Positions 51,355 through 62,865 of a DNA stretch of 64,000 nt are shown here, one piece after another. Below the pieces are notes generated by a model that worked only from the letters and a program-made list of their open reading frames with translations, ran no database searches and was not told the origin of the DNA. This DNA is from Phorcus lineatus (Eukaryota; Mollusca; Gastropoda; Trochida; Trochidae). The position numbers and the translations under genes were made by a program. Location: positions 28,698,908-28,762,907 of the forward strand of contig OV121083.1 in the NCBI GenBank assembly GCA_921293015.1, in the 5' to 3' direction. Numbering within the stretch: the first letter of the stretch is position 1; the number at the start of each line of letters is the position of its first letter.

Positions 51355-52059
51355 GTAAGTAACTTGACAGTTTCCTCAACACACACAATGTAATGTATAA
51401 AATGAGACCCATCCAACAGCATATAGCCTCGTTACTTTTGGTCCAGGCTGATAACTTTTAGCACATCAGGCATCTTAAAGATCGACTGAAATGACCCATG
51501 GCAACTTTCGTGATTCATCAAAATGTATCAAATTTTAATAGTGACTTAACTTTAAATTTCTGAAATCGGCCTATAAACAACCTAAGTACAGCTTTTTCAA
51601 AACACCAGCTAATTAGTACCAGTGCACAGAACTGAAAGAGCCCATGATCACTGAAACTTGAGTCCTGCTGCGTTGTAAATTGTAAAAAAGAACAACAAAT
51701 TTCGCTGTTTTAACTATGGTTTAAACATATTAAAAGTCACCCAAAAAAACTCAAACCTTTGATTAATTGATGTTTAATGTATCTTTAGTAATTTATATTG
51801 TTCCAAGCGAAAGACAGTACTTTAATATGATGCTTTGCGCCCTTTATGACAAACAGGTGCCAATTAGGTAATCCCACCGCATTCAAATTCAATTTTTAAT
51901 AAATGTAGGATGTATCTAACGCTTGCACCAGGTATGTTATTAAATCCTTAATTGTTACATTCAAAGAGACGATGGTGTGAGATGTAATACTAGATAATAA
52001 GATATATTAGATAACTACAAATGAATCATCCACTTTAGTACTAAGTTGCCAAGAAAGTT

Positions 52060-52380
52060 GGGGGCGGGATAGCGCAGTGGTTAGCGCGTTCGGCTTCGGA
52101 TCAGGAGGTCCGTGGTTCAAATCCCGCCAGGGGCTCGGCAACTTTGTCTGCAGTAGAGAACTGTTCTACACGCAGTCAGGTTTGGGTGCAATGCTACACT
52201 GAAATTCAGCGCAGTACAACCCATGGTTCGCTGGTTCCAGCCGATGCTCGCAGGTTTCACCGCAATGCATAGCCACAATGGTGTTGCGGGCTTTCTCCCT
52301 GCAATAATACTAGCAGCTGCGATATAAGTGAAATAATCTTGAAAGCAGCGTTAAACACCAACTCACCTCACCTCACCTCA
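52060..52380 (+). mobile_element. tRNA-derived SINE, complete head
   Basis: GGGGGCGGGATAGCGCAGTG with A box (TAGCGCAGTGGTTAGCGCG), an anticodon-arm-like part and the B box GTGGTTCAAATCCCGCC, then a unique body and a tail ending GTTAAACACCAACTCACC TCACCTCACC. The head still folds in tRNA-like fashion, but the body shows it is a SINE rather than a tRNA gene. Confidence 0.9.
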
Positions 52381-52479
52381 CCTAACAGCCAAGAAAGTTA
52401 AGTAAAAGAAAAGAAGATTTTCTGCGAAATATGTTACATATGTTTACTGTAGTGACATTTGTAACATATTTCGCAAATT

Positions 52480-53085
52480 GTCAAAGTCGAAGTCTTTATT
52501 TCAGTATTGGAGGCCTCGTGGCCCAGAGTACAACAGTATTGAAATATATATTGGCTGTGCTGAGTACAAGTATTTAATTTACAAAGCATATTCAGATTTT
52601 ACAAACACATGTACATTGTAGCGCTATGAAAGTTTCTTGAACACATGACATTTTGTGAGGTTCAGTATGAAAACAGATTTCTTTTACATAAATTGCTAGT
52701 CATTTCCATTTATTTAAAATTTGTTGATGACACAAAATTGTAAAATACTACTATTACTATATCTATTATTTGCCATATATATGATTTTTACAGTGAACCG
52801 CATATAGATGCTAAGACAGGTACTTGAATACAAGAACTAGGAAATTCATTTAACATGTAGATTTCTTTTCAAATACAATGCCATTCCTTTTAACACATCT
52901 ACGCTTACTGACGTCATAAGTTGCTGAAGTTTTTCTCGGGTAGGGTACTGGCGAAAATACTCTGGAATAAATCTATTCCTGCTAATGGTATCGTATGGAC
53001 AATTTAGAATAAAATGAAATTCATCTTCAATAGCCATGTAGTCACATTTTTAACATATTAAAGCAGATGGCTCAACCGTTCGTTA
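52480..53085 (-). mobile_element. LINE 3' end (RT tail and 3' UTR)
   Basis: Minus strand: MAIEDEFHFILNCPYDTISR (53037 downwards), the EDEFHF..CP motif found after the RT of many animal LINEs, then RFIPEYFRQYPTREKLQQLM. The following 3' part includes CTGGGCCACGAGGCCTCCAA and AATAAAGACTTCGACTT near 52485, typical of LINE 3' ends. Confidence 0.72.
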
Positions 53086-54625
53086 TTTTTATACCCCCGC
53101 CTTATAGCGTAAGCTGGGGTATATAGCGTTCATTCTGTCCGGAGCATATCTCCTAAACTATACATGCTAGCTTCACCAAACTTCATACACTTATCAACCA
53201 TGATCCCTAGATGTGCCTTTTGAGGGTTAGACCAACAAATGATTTTTATTTTATGCGGTCTCCATGGCAACATGACTTAAACAGTGAATTTATGACCAAG
53301 TCCTTTGTCCGGAGCATATCTCCTAAACTATACATGCTATCTTCATCAAACTTTATACACTTATAAACCATGATCCCTAGATGTGCCTTTTGAGGGTTAG
53401 ACCAACAAATGATTTTTATTTTATGCGGTTTCCATGGAAACATGACTTAAACAGTGACAAAGTCCTTTGTACAGAGTATATCTTCATAACTATACATGCT
53501 ATCTTCACCAAACTTCATACACTTATCAACCATGATCCCTAGGTGTGCCTTTTGAGGGTTAGACCAACACATGATTTTTTTTTTTTGCGGTCTCCATGGC
53601 AACATGACTAAAACAGTGAATCTATGACCAAGTCCTTTGTCCGGAGCATATCTCCTAAACTATACATGCTATCTTCATCAAACTTTATACACTTATCAAC
53701 CATGATCCCTAGATGTGCCTTTTGAGGGTTAGACCAACAAATGATTTTTATTTTATGCGGTTTCCATGGAAACATGACTTAAACAGTGACAAAGTCCTTT
53801 GTACAGAGTATATCTTCATAACTATACATGCTATCTTCACCAAACTTCATACACTTATCAACCATGATCCCTAGGTGTGCCTTTTGAGGGTTAGACCAAC
53901 ACATGATTTTTTTTTTTTGCGGTCTCCATGGCAACATGACTAAAACAGTGAATCTATGACCAAGTCCTTTGTCCGGAGCATATCTCCTAAACTATACATG
54001 CTATCTTCATCAAACTTTATACACTTATCAACCATGATCCCTAGATGTGCCTTTTGAGGGTTAGACCAACAAATGATTTTTATTTTATGCGGTTTCCATG
54101 GAAACATGACTTAAACAGTGACAAAGTCCTTTGTACAGAGTATATCTTCATAACTATACATGCTATCTTCACCAAACTTCATACACTTATCAACCATGAT
54201 CCCTAGATGTGCCTTTTGAGGGTTAGACCAACAAATGATTTTTATTTTTTGCGCATTCCATGGAAACATGACTAAAACAGTGAATTTATGACTGAGTCCT
54301 TTGTCCGGAGTATATCTTCTAAACCGTACATGCTATCTTCACCAAACTTCATACACTTATAAACCATGATCCATTGGTGCGCCTTTTGAGGGTAAGACCA
54401 AAAAATTATTTTTGTTTTTTGCGGTTTACATGGAAACATTACTAAAACAATGACTATCTGACAAAGTGCTTTTTCCTGAGCATATCTCCTAAACTATACA
54501 TGCTAGCTTCAACAAACTTAATACACTTATCAACCATGATCCCTAAGTGAGCTTTTTGAGGGTTAGACCAACAAAGAAAGCCAGACTATAGTTTGAAGCG
54601 GGGGTATGTGAGCTGTGCTCACTTC
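53086..54625. repeat. tandem-repeat element inserted into the LINE, about 170-bp unit
   Basis: Bounded by the inverted match ATACCCCCGC (53091-53100) / GCGGGGGTAT (about 54598-54607). About nine units carry GGAGCATATCTCCTAAACTA, TACATGCTATCTTCA, CAACCATGATCCCTAG and GTGCCTTTTGAGGGTTAGAC. Two unit types (TTTGTCCGGAGC and TTTGTACAGAG) alternate, giving a higher-order period of about 335 bp. LINE sequence continues on both sides. Confidence 0.82.
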
Positions 54626-55070
54626 TTTACTTGTTCTTATAGCGCTGCTTTTGAATCTTTAAATTATGAGAGAGTGTATGAAACTCCATGAGGACAATTT
54701 TTAAGTCTTTGTCTATAGAGCCTGTCAATAGATAGAATTCTGGAGTAAGAAGTGATTTATAAGAACTATAGTGATAAAGATAATTATGTTGAATTATTGA
54801 TATGCTGACACCAATTCTGTATTTCTAGGTCAGTGCATCGCTGGTTGAATAATCTTAAAAAATAATTGATATCACCACAGTCTTGGACGATGTAGATATA
54901 AGAGAATCCAGTTTTGAACAGTAGTAATCTAATTTGTGACACCCAGTTTGTACTGCTGTTGTCCTGTTTTTTCATCATATTATAGCAAGCATTTGGCTGT
55001 TGACTTGTGTTCATGTGGATCAGTCTGCACCAATATCGAACACACTTAGAAAAATTAATTGCGTTTACGT
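54626..55070 (-). mobile_element. LINE fragment, upstream part of the same ORF
   Basis: Minus strand from about 55065 to 54630: RYWCRLIHMNTSQQPNACYN, WVSQIRLLLFKTGFSYIYI and LRLFNQRCTDLEIQNWCQHI, then HTLSHNLKIQKQRY. In related LINEs these precede the EDEFHF segment seen at 53037, so the two parts were one ORF before the insertion. Stops and frameshifts are present. Confidence 0.68.
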
Positions 55071-55920
55071 TGTTTCTTCCAACCTCTCCTTACACTGCGC
55101 TGGATGAGCAGCACTTACTTATACCAAGATATGTTTCAAAATAAACACTCTGAACTTTATCAATACGATATAATATGTCACTACAGTAAACATATATATA
55201 TATGGCATTGTATCCTGTTCATTAATAACTTTAATTTTTTTCGAGACAATTTACCCTTCATATCGATAAATAGCCTGCATGATATAACAATATGTGTTAT
55301 TCAATGTGATATTTGGAATTTGATAGAAAACCGCGTCCAGGGTTTGTCACACTCAAATCAAAGCAGATGTGACGATTAAGAAGGAAAGTTGATATCATGA
55401 GGTAGTAAGATGTTGTATATATAAATTCTTTCGGTAATGCTATTGCCCCTATTTTGCTGTTGAATTAGCTTACAAATACAGAGAAAAACAAGTAGCGTGT
55501 GTCACACACTGGGCGTGGCTTCTAGTCATGCTTCGATGATTTTGTCAAAGCTTTTCCAAGTCTGATTTTCCGGTTATCCTAAACTTGGGTATAAAAGTGT
55601 TTAAACAATTTGAAATCTCTTTTTTTTAAAAAGATGTTTATCAGTTTATTCAAACAGACAATACATTAAAATAAATAAAACAGCAAATGTTTTGAAAGAT
55701 CATTTTATTAAAAAAATTATAATGTTCAAAATGCTATATTTTTGCCTGCGCAATACGCCAGTTGTAAAAATGCACTTTTACAGATACACTAGTTTAGCTA
55801 TGCTGCACATGCGCAGTAGGTTGATGACAAAATATACATAACATGGCCGCCTACATACATACCTGCTATATACGCATGCAATAATGGAACACTCTGCCTA
55901 CTATATCAGTGTGAAAGAAA
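55071..55920. other. CACHD1-like intron 4, no recognised feature
   Basis: AT-rich, nothing recognised. Confidence 0.4.
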
Positions 55921-55921
55921 C

Positions 55922-56040
55922 ATGCCATCGATCTGCAACTACATTGCTGCTAATTGTTCCAACACCAGAACTGGAGATATTCTCCTCCATCAGTTTCCAT
56001 TCAGTCCGTTTCCCCTTCAATTTGCGAATGTGGATATTGA
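55922..56040 (+). other. possible THAP-domain start, fragment
   Basis: An ATG at 55922 opens MPSICNYIAANCSNTRTGDI, LLHQFPFSPFP. This resembles the start of THAP zinc-binding domains (MP..C....C.NT....LH.FP), found in P-element-like transposases and their descendants. The rest of the domain was not found. Could be chance. Confidence 0.3.
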
Positions 56041-56974
56041 AATAATAATGTCTAAATTTTCAATGAACATGGCATATACTACATTGTATTATTGTATATA
56101 CAATGACCTTTTAATATACTAAGATTTAATAGGCCCTACATCATAAAGACTTTTTAGAAAGTGATTTCGTCATATTTTAATTTTTGATTACCTTTTGAAA
56201 TTCAATTGAAAGTAATAAGCGACAAAATGAATCAAGTTATCAGTTTGTGCTTGGTAGGCGATCATCTCGAATGTTCATTAAAAGCTTTGTTGTCACTCGA
56301 TAAATCAGGTTCATACGGCTTATGGTTCCAGCGTGCATCTGCTAGGACCCAGCGTGTCCGAATGACAATTTAGGATTCCAAACTTGAAGACAGGCACTTC
56401 ATTCAAAGCTAGAGCTCACTGCTGAATTCGTATTTCAACATGACAAAAGGTTTTCGAGCATGATATAAACTTTATAATTGCCTTTTTATAAGAAAATTCC
56501 GAGAAGTTAATCCCGTCCATAGTGTTTGATGTCTAAACACACAAAAAACTAGCTTTGGTCCATATATCCAGCGCGAGTTCATAGACGCGGTGGTATTTTT
56601 GGAGTTTAAACTCTTAATACACATGTTTACTACAACAAAGGCTTATTATTCTTAATACTTACCCCACTTCTTATATTGCATATTACCTATCCTTCCGATA
56701 AAACGATTGGAAAACGTGTTGGTAGTAGTCATCCCGTCTTCTTTTTAAGTCGAGGAATATGACAATGACAACACGGCCTCGTAACCGGAAGGTGATCCAA
56801 TCTGTCACGTGTCCACGTCGACAAAATCCCATTCCATATTTATCGCTATCACAAATGGACGTGTTTCTTTGGGAACTTAATTGTGTTTTGATTTTTTGAT
56901 TTTTGACAAACCTTTCTACATGGTATGTTCTCTTTTTGTTATCTTCTTCGCTTCGGGTGAGATTCATTGTTTGT

Positions 56975-57830
56975 TAGGCCGTGTCAGAGTTCAACGCCCA
57001 ACTACCGGTTTACGTATCCCTGTTACCGGATCCAGCGGCGTGGGCAGTGGACACCCTGTCGATGTCGTGGGTGGGGCTATGCGTTTCCTCCGCCCATTCT
57101 TCTTCCCAAGGTCGTCGCAAAGACTGCTTTTGGTCGCGCCCTATTGGCCAACGAGGTCGTGGTACCCAAGGCTGTGCGGCCTCGTCACAAGGGCACCATG
57201 TCCTCTTCCTCTGTGGCCTCATCTGTTGGTCCATCCTCACAGTCGGTTTCCTCACCCCGACCCAGGACGGTTTCATCTGTCCGTATAGACCATTTACAGA
57301 AGAATTTGAAGGCAAAGGGTTATTTGTCCTGAGTGGCCAGCGCCATTTCCCGGGCCCATAGAGTATCCACTAGATCCCTCTATGATGGCAAGTGGCTCTC
57401 CTTTTTGCGTTTCTGTGAGGAGAAATCTCAAGATCCGGTTAGAGCTTCTCCACAGTTTGTAGCGGAGTTTTCTTCGCAGGAAGAAACATCTCAAAGAAGG
57501 CACTATTTAAACCTATCTTTCAGCACTAAACAACGTTCTGGCTGTTAAGCAGGATGTCAGGTTTTCAAAGACGCCGGAGCTTATCGCCATGTTGAAGTCG
57601 TTTAAGCTTGAGGACCAGAAGTTAAAGTTTCGTCCTCAACTTAGTACTTCACTTGGGACCTCAACTTAGTACTTCACTACCTGAGGGGTCCGTCGTACGA
57701 GCCTTTAGCGGAAGCCTCTTTTGAGGTTCTGACTCGAAAGACGGTCTGTCTCCTGTCTTTGGCTACAGCAGCCAGGGTTAGTGAGGAGCACGCTCTGGAC
57801 GTTACGTTATTTTCAAATGTTTCCAGTCTA
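56975..57830 (+). pseudogene. second DIRS element fragment (YR N-terminal part)
   Basis: Frames change, but the order matches the first DIRS: LPVYVSLLPDPAAWAVDTLS with MSWVGL (about 57000-57080; compare LPTYVSPVPDPRAMALDGIS at 4415), a Ser/Pro-rich linker, then the recombinase core-binding part SAISRAHRVSTRSLYDGKWL, SFLRFCEEKSQDPV. After 57540 only degraded pieces remain and the catalytic half is gone. It comes from a different DIRS lineage or is much older; no termini seen. Confidence 0.75.
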
Positions 57831-58260
57831 TGCTTAATAAGTGGCATTACATGATAGTTGTTTTTATAAGTGTTGTCAGTGAAAAAACATGAACATGCGA
57901 GTCAACAATATGAACAATAACAGAGCACATGATTGGTTAGGGCGATATGTCGTGGCAGGCTGTGATTGGCTAATCAAACAGTTTGCCATGCGTTTTAACG
58001 GGGGTTGTTTTTAAACGAATTTAAGTCATTTTCTTGGTTAATTTGCACAAAGTCAAGTATATGAGTTTGTTGTAAGAACCATTTTTGTGAAAACCACCCC
58101 CCTTGAGCTTATGCGATATTTAAGTAGTCGAATTAAAGTTTATTTTCTCCTTTTTTGCTCTTTTGATTCGTATAAGTGAAACAGATAAAAATTTGCAATA
58201 ATCAAAATTATGCATTACGCCTCCTCTTTAAGACCAGATAGGCTTATGGCAATTTTTGTG

Positions 58261-61200
58261 TATATGTATCATCCCAACTTGGGATCGCGTCCCATCTTAA
58301 GATGGGACGCGTCCCAACTTGGAATTCCAAGTTGGGACGTCCCATCTTGAGATGGGACAGCAAATACTTTAACATGTTCATAATATTCTTATTCTAATGT
58401 TGAATTTAGTAATAACACGATAACAGGTATCATTGAGATAAGCGATTAAGACCCTCGGCAGAGATTTTGATTTTATGTTGATTTTAATTACTTATTGGCT
58501 ATATCTATCTCTCATCGCATACGAGTCTTTCTTCATAGTACTATACGATTTCAAAAGTAATTCTTTTACACAATTTTATAAATTATTTCATTATATTCTT
58601 AAATTTGTTTAACTGTGACAGCATGTTAAGCAAATACAAAAAAAGAAATATACACCCAAAACCCACTCTTAGTGAATACCAAGAATGCTAATGCCTTGTA
58701 ATCAGTACAATTTCTTACACATAAACCGTTCCGTTAAGCAATATTTCAATGTACTCATTGTGTTTGATAGTCGAATTTAAGACTTTATGTTTCTTAAAAA
58801 TAATTCACAAACACTAACCTATAAGTGGTATTCCGTCAATGCTTATAAAATGTCCAGTAAATAAATCCAGTTATGCCTCCTATTTCCGATCGAACCTGAT
58901 CTGATCAGTGTCGTGGTGCAAATGGCAAACACACCTGCTTGGTAGTTCAGAGAAGGGTGTGGGGTGGGTGGAGGGGGGAGAGGGGGTCCGCAAGAAGGTA
59001 TTTTGGTAAACATCCGGTTCGGTTATGACACCAATACCTGTGTGTCACCTTCCAATTAGTGACAAGAATGGGTACCAATTGTACATGAGCATGCTTGTTA
59101 CACTAAGGTAGACGCCGAGCGTTTGTTGTTTTAGTCAATGATTATCATTCTTATTTATCAAGGCATTGGCCCCTATCAGCAATATCACTGATAGGAAGCA
59201 GACGTGATCAAATATTCATGTTTATTGTTATTGTACTGTTTTTCGATGAAAGTTTTTTTCGCCAAACTGAATATATTCAAGCAGAACGATTATCATGTAA
59301 AGTAACCAAAATGAAATCTAACATCATTAGAAATACAATATTTCAACTCATTTTTAGCAATACTACAAGAACATTAAAAACGGAGTTTTTTGACTTTGAG
59401 TTCATTAATAAACTTTGTTAACCTTCACAAGACTTTTTGACACAAACCAGGGTACAGAGTTGAGTAAAAAAAATGTTTTCTACTTAACTCGAGGTAACAT
59501 ATGATTTCGATCAGTATAAAAAGGTTGTTTTTATATTTACAAGCGTCTATCTAGGCTTGTTAGAAGCGTTGAATTGAGAGAATTGCTGTGTGTTGTTACT
59601 GCTAATAAGTTAATCAACTGATCAATTAAGTCAAATAAGATGAGTAGGTGAGAGGGAAGAATTACATTTCAGTGTAATATTGTTGTTTTACAGCTGAAAG
59701 TTTACTTAACTGATCGTTTTGTTATCTTAAATATGCTACTTAACATGTCCCCCCCGAAAAAAGCCATTAGGTTTCTAAATGAATTTTTCAAAAGTCGACG
59801 TCCTGCGAAATCATCTTCTAAATACACATCAACGAAGTTTTATTGATATACTTACAATTATCGAGTTATTTTGTACTGACATACATGTTGTAATGTGTTA
59901 TCTTCAGAGGACTAAATGATTCATATTGATATTATAAATACAAATTTGATATTGAAACTGTCATTGCCCATTGTAAAATATTATCATATTTCATTGTATG
60001 TAATATGTTGAATCATATAATGGTTAGGAAGTATGATACTATGATTTAAACAGTATTTTATTTCCATAAAACATGTGTTACACAATATTCAGAATATATA
60101 TACAAAAAGGAAAAGGATGAACAAACAGGCAGCAAAGGCCTATATAAATTCTTTTCCTGAAACAAACATAAAATGATTAAGCTATCAAGTACATTGATGG
60201 AAATATACATTTGCAATTATTCTTACTAAACTCAAATTCATATTAAGCTTTGTCTACCTTACATTTGGTACAAATTTTAGGAAAGAGCTTTAAAAATCGT
60301 TTGGTATCATTTATCATTCACTCTGTGACAAAGATTTGTCGCCGTTAAGATAGATTTAAGAATTTGATATGATTTACTAGGGAATATTCAAGTCGTAAGT
60401 TGGCACTTGTGGAAAATATCTAAAATGTTGGGGAACTAGACTTTGATTATAGGAACTATTAATTTTTTTTACATTTGATACATTCAACCAAGTCGCCAAG
60501 TAGATAAACAAGATTATAATTTGTTAAAACAACACGGGCTTATGGTGTCTCCATATGTAGCCTAACACTACCTATACGGTGGGCAAATTGGTGCCCAATC
60601 ATTCGTCCTCTGTCATGCCAAGCTGTCACATTAACACATTCAGTGCTGGATTGTAACGATGGAGAGTACCTTAATTTCTGCTTATAGAAGGTTTTTGCAT
60701 GGATTATTCATTTGTTTGTATCAGGTACGTTTTTTAAATATACATTTAAATGCATTTTATGCAATTTATCACTAGTGTTGTAAAACTTGGATCTGTATTA
60801 GAATAACTTCATATCTTTGTTTGTTAAAAGTTTATACCACCTTTTTGTAAAGAAACTAAGAAACAAATATGTCTCTGTGAAATGTGGAGCCGTTTGGTTT
60901 CTCTCTGTTTACAGCTGTTCGATCTACGCATGTATTGGTCGTTTGAAAAATGCTGAAAACTATTATATAATTTTAAATCTATATATTGATCTGATTTTGT
61001 TATGTCGCTTAACAAATGTGATTCAACCAGTAATCAAATGGGACTTGTAATTGTTTGAGTAGTGTTGAATCGTTCGTACTCGATAACAAATGAAACCGAG
61101 TCAGAAAGTGAAGTAAATGAACATCAAATCAAATTTTCTTCGTAGATGTGAAAAGAATAGAACAAAATTATCTAAAAACATGTTTTACTAACTCAATTCA

Positions 61201-61338
61201 TTATAAAATATGAATATTATTAACATGTTTTAGTATCCCCCGACCCATCTCAAGATGGGACGTCCCAACTTGGAATCCCAAGTTGGGACGCGTCCCATCT
61301 TAAGATCGGGCGGATCCGCAGTTGGGATGATACATATA
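58261..61338. mobile_element. 3.1 kb element with nested-palindrome termini
   Basis: Left end 58261-58358 and right end 61243-61338 are inverted copies starting TATATGTATCATCCCAAC. Each end is a row of perfect or near-perfect palindromes: TCCCAACTTGGGA, GTCCCATCTTAAGATGGGAC, a 28-bp palindrome around CCAACTTGGAATTCCAAGTTGG, and GTCCCATCTTGAGATGGGAC. The 2.9 kb interior is AT-rich with no recognised ORF, so the element appears non-autonomous. Flanks belong to a family X repeat (AGGCTTATGGC on the left, TGTATACTTTTCAGC on the right). The target duplication is ambiguous (TA or TATA). Confidence 0.75.
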
Positions 61339-61417
61339 CATGTGTATACTTTTCAGCTACATTGCTCATGGTTCTATCTTTTGCTCAGCAAGGCTATACG
61401 GTCAGATGGGTTTATGG

Positions 61418-61863
61418 CCAGTCTGATTAAAATCGACCCTGTTCCGAGGAATAAAAGTTTCAAAATATTGACTCTTTCGAGATTCGAACTCTATCTGTCT
61501 AGGCCATCCTCTCCACTAGGTCTGACCGCACCCTACTGTAGCGCACGTTCTTGCTTAAAGTCATCTAACCAATCACAATGCGTGCAGCAAAAGCATTCGG
61601 TATCAGTAGCTAGGGGCAAGTAACTCCCATTTACCATTCGTTAACCTTGATCGCCGCTATCTTTATTTTAAACTCCATGATGTGATTGGTTCGCTATTGA
61701 CTAGGTTTTGTCTGCGCTAAACTGGTGTCGGCACGTGCGAGCAGTGAGGCTGCCTTCAGACCTAGTGGAGAGGATGGCCTAGACAGATTGAGTTCGAATC
61801 TCGAAAGAGTCAATATTTTGAAACTTTTATTCCTCAGAACAGGGTCGATTTTAATCAGACTGG
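61418..61863. mobile_element. hAT-like MITE with 106-bp inverted repeats
   Basis: Arms 61419-61524 and 61757-61862 are reverse complements with few differences; a 232-bp spacer lies between. GTTTATGG is duplicated directly outside both ends (61410-61417, 61864-61871), an 8-bp target duplication as in hAT elements. The arms carry GAGTTCGAATCTCG, close to a tRNA B box. The flanks are family X repeat. Confidence 0.85.
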
Positions 61864-62263
61864 GTTTATGGCATGCTCAGTCTTGCATGTAAACTTTCTC
61901 ATTGTCCAGTGCTGCAACGGGGGACATTGTATTCAGTGGCGTTTCTTGTTAACACGTTATCACATGAACCGTGACAACCTTTTTTCATTTTCGTCATGTT
62001 TTACCTTGGTAGAACAAGCTGATACCAGTCAATTTTGGTGACCTTGTCATTATTTTAAGGTCACCAAGGCACTTTGACCATTTTTATAGCTCATCTGGCC
62101 TGAAAGGACTATTTGGCTTCTGGCTTGGCATGTCTTTCGGCATACATGTGTGCATATGTATGTAAACTTTTCGCTGTTTCATTTCTTTCTCCAGAACCAT
62201 TGACTCAGGAGAGGTCAGTTTGGCCTATGACCTAGCCTCTTTACTGGCGTCTGTCGTGTGACG

Positions 62264-62777
62264 CAGTGTTCAAGCCAGATTGCGCGATTCATGCATAGTA
62301 TTTTAATTTCACGCCAAAAAACTTCCGTTTGCGCCCAAGGGGCGCATTGAATTTATTAAACTGTGATATCAGTTTTGTGCTTTTCTTTAAAACATTCATT
62401 GCAAATAAGAAAACTCAAGTCATGTAATCTAAAGATCAAAACGATGTCAACTAAATCTGGAAGTTTATCAATTATCGTACACAACATCTCAGTTTTTCCG
62501 AATGTTACCAGCAAGATTTGAAAGAATTTTGAGGCTTGAGAAATAATTTTTTTTAAAGGACTGTTACTTTTAGACTTGACTGCTGATGTGAAACTGGTAC
62601 AAGTTTGCTGAAAGGAGCTATCCTTTCTAGTCATGATACAAATTAGGTACAATAAAAAAAGTCAGTGATAATATATACTTAAAAATTTAACTCACCTTAA
62701 AAAAATAGAAGTAGATAAGGGCCCTTATAAATATCCAGATGGCCCCTCTGGGAAATGAAATCCTGGCTTGAACACTG
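62264..62777. mobile_element. short inverted-repeat element (hAT-like)
   Basis: 514 bp with perfect 15-bp ends CAGTGTTCAAGCCAG / CTGGCTTGAACACTG. CAGTGTT is a frequent hAT start. No matching target duplication was found (GTGTGACG left, ATGTTCAT right), so the flanks have diverged or were altered. A 98-codon minus ORF inside has no recognisable domain. Confidence 0.68.
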
Positions 62778-62865
62778 ATGTTCATAATTTTTTCACATTT
62801 TCGACATTTTCTCCAGAACTGCTGCACGCTTTAAATTGAAATTTTGTGGGGATGTACCTTTCACC

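Noticed and set aside
52060-52140. A functional tRNA gene
   Set aside because: A and B boxes are present but the sequence runs on into a SINE body and tail shared with another copy at 34966.
56683-56967. 94-codon minus-strand ORF
   Set aside because: No recognisable domain, no splice or transcript support, and it overlaps the approach to the DIRS fragment.
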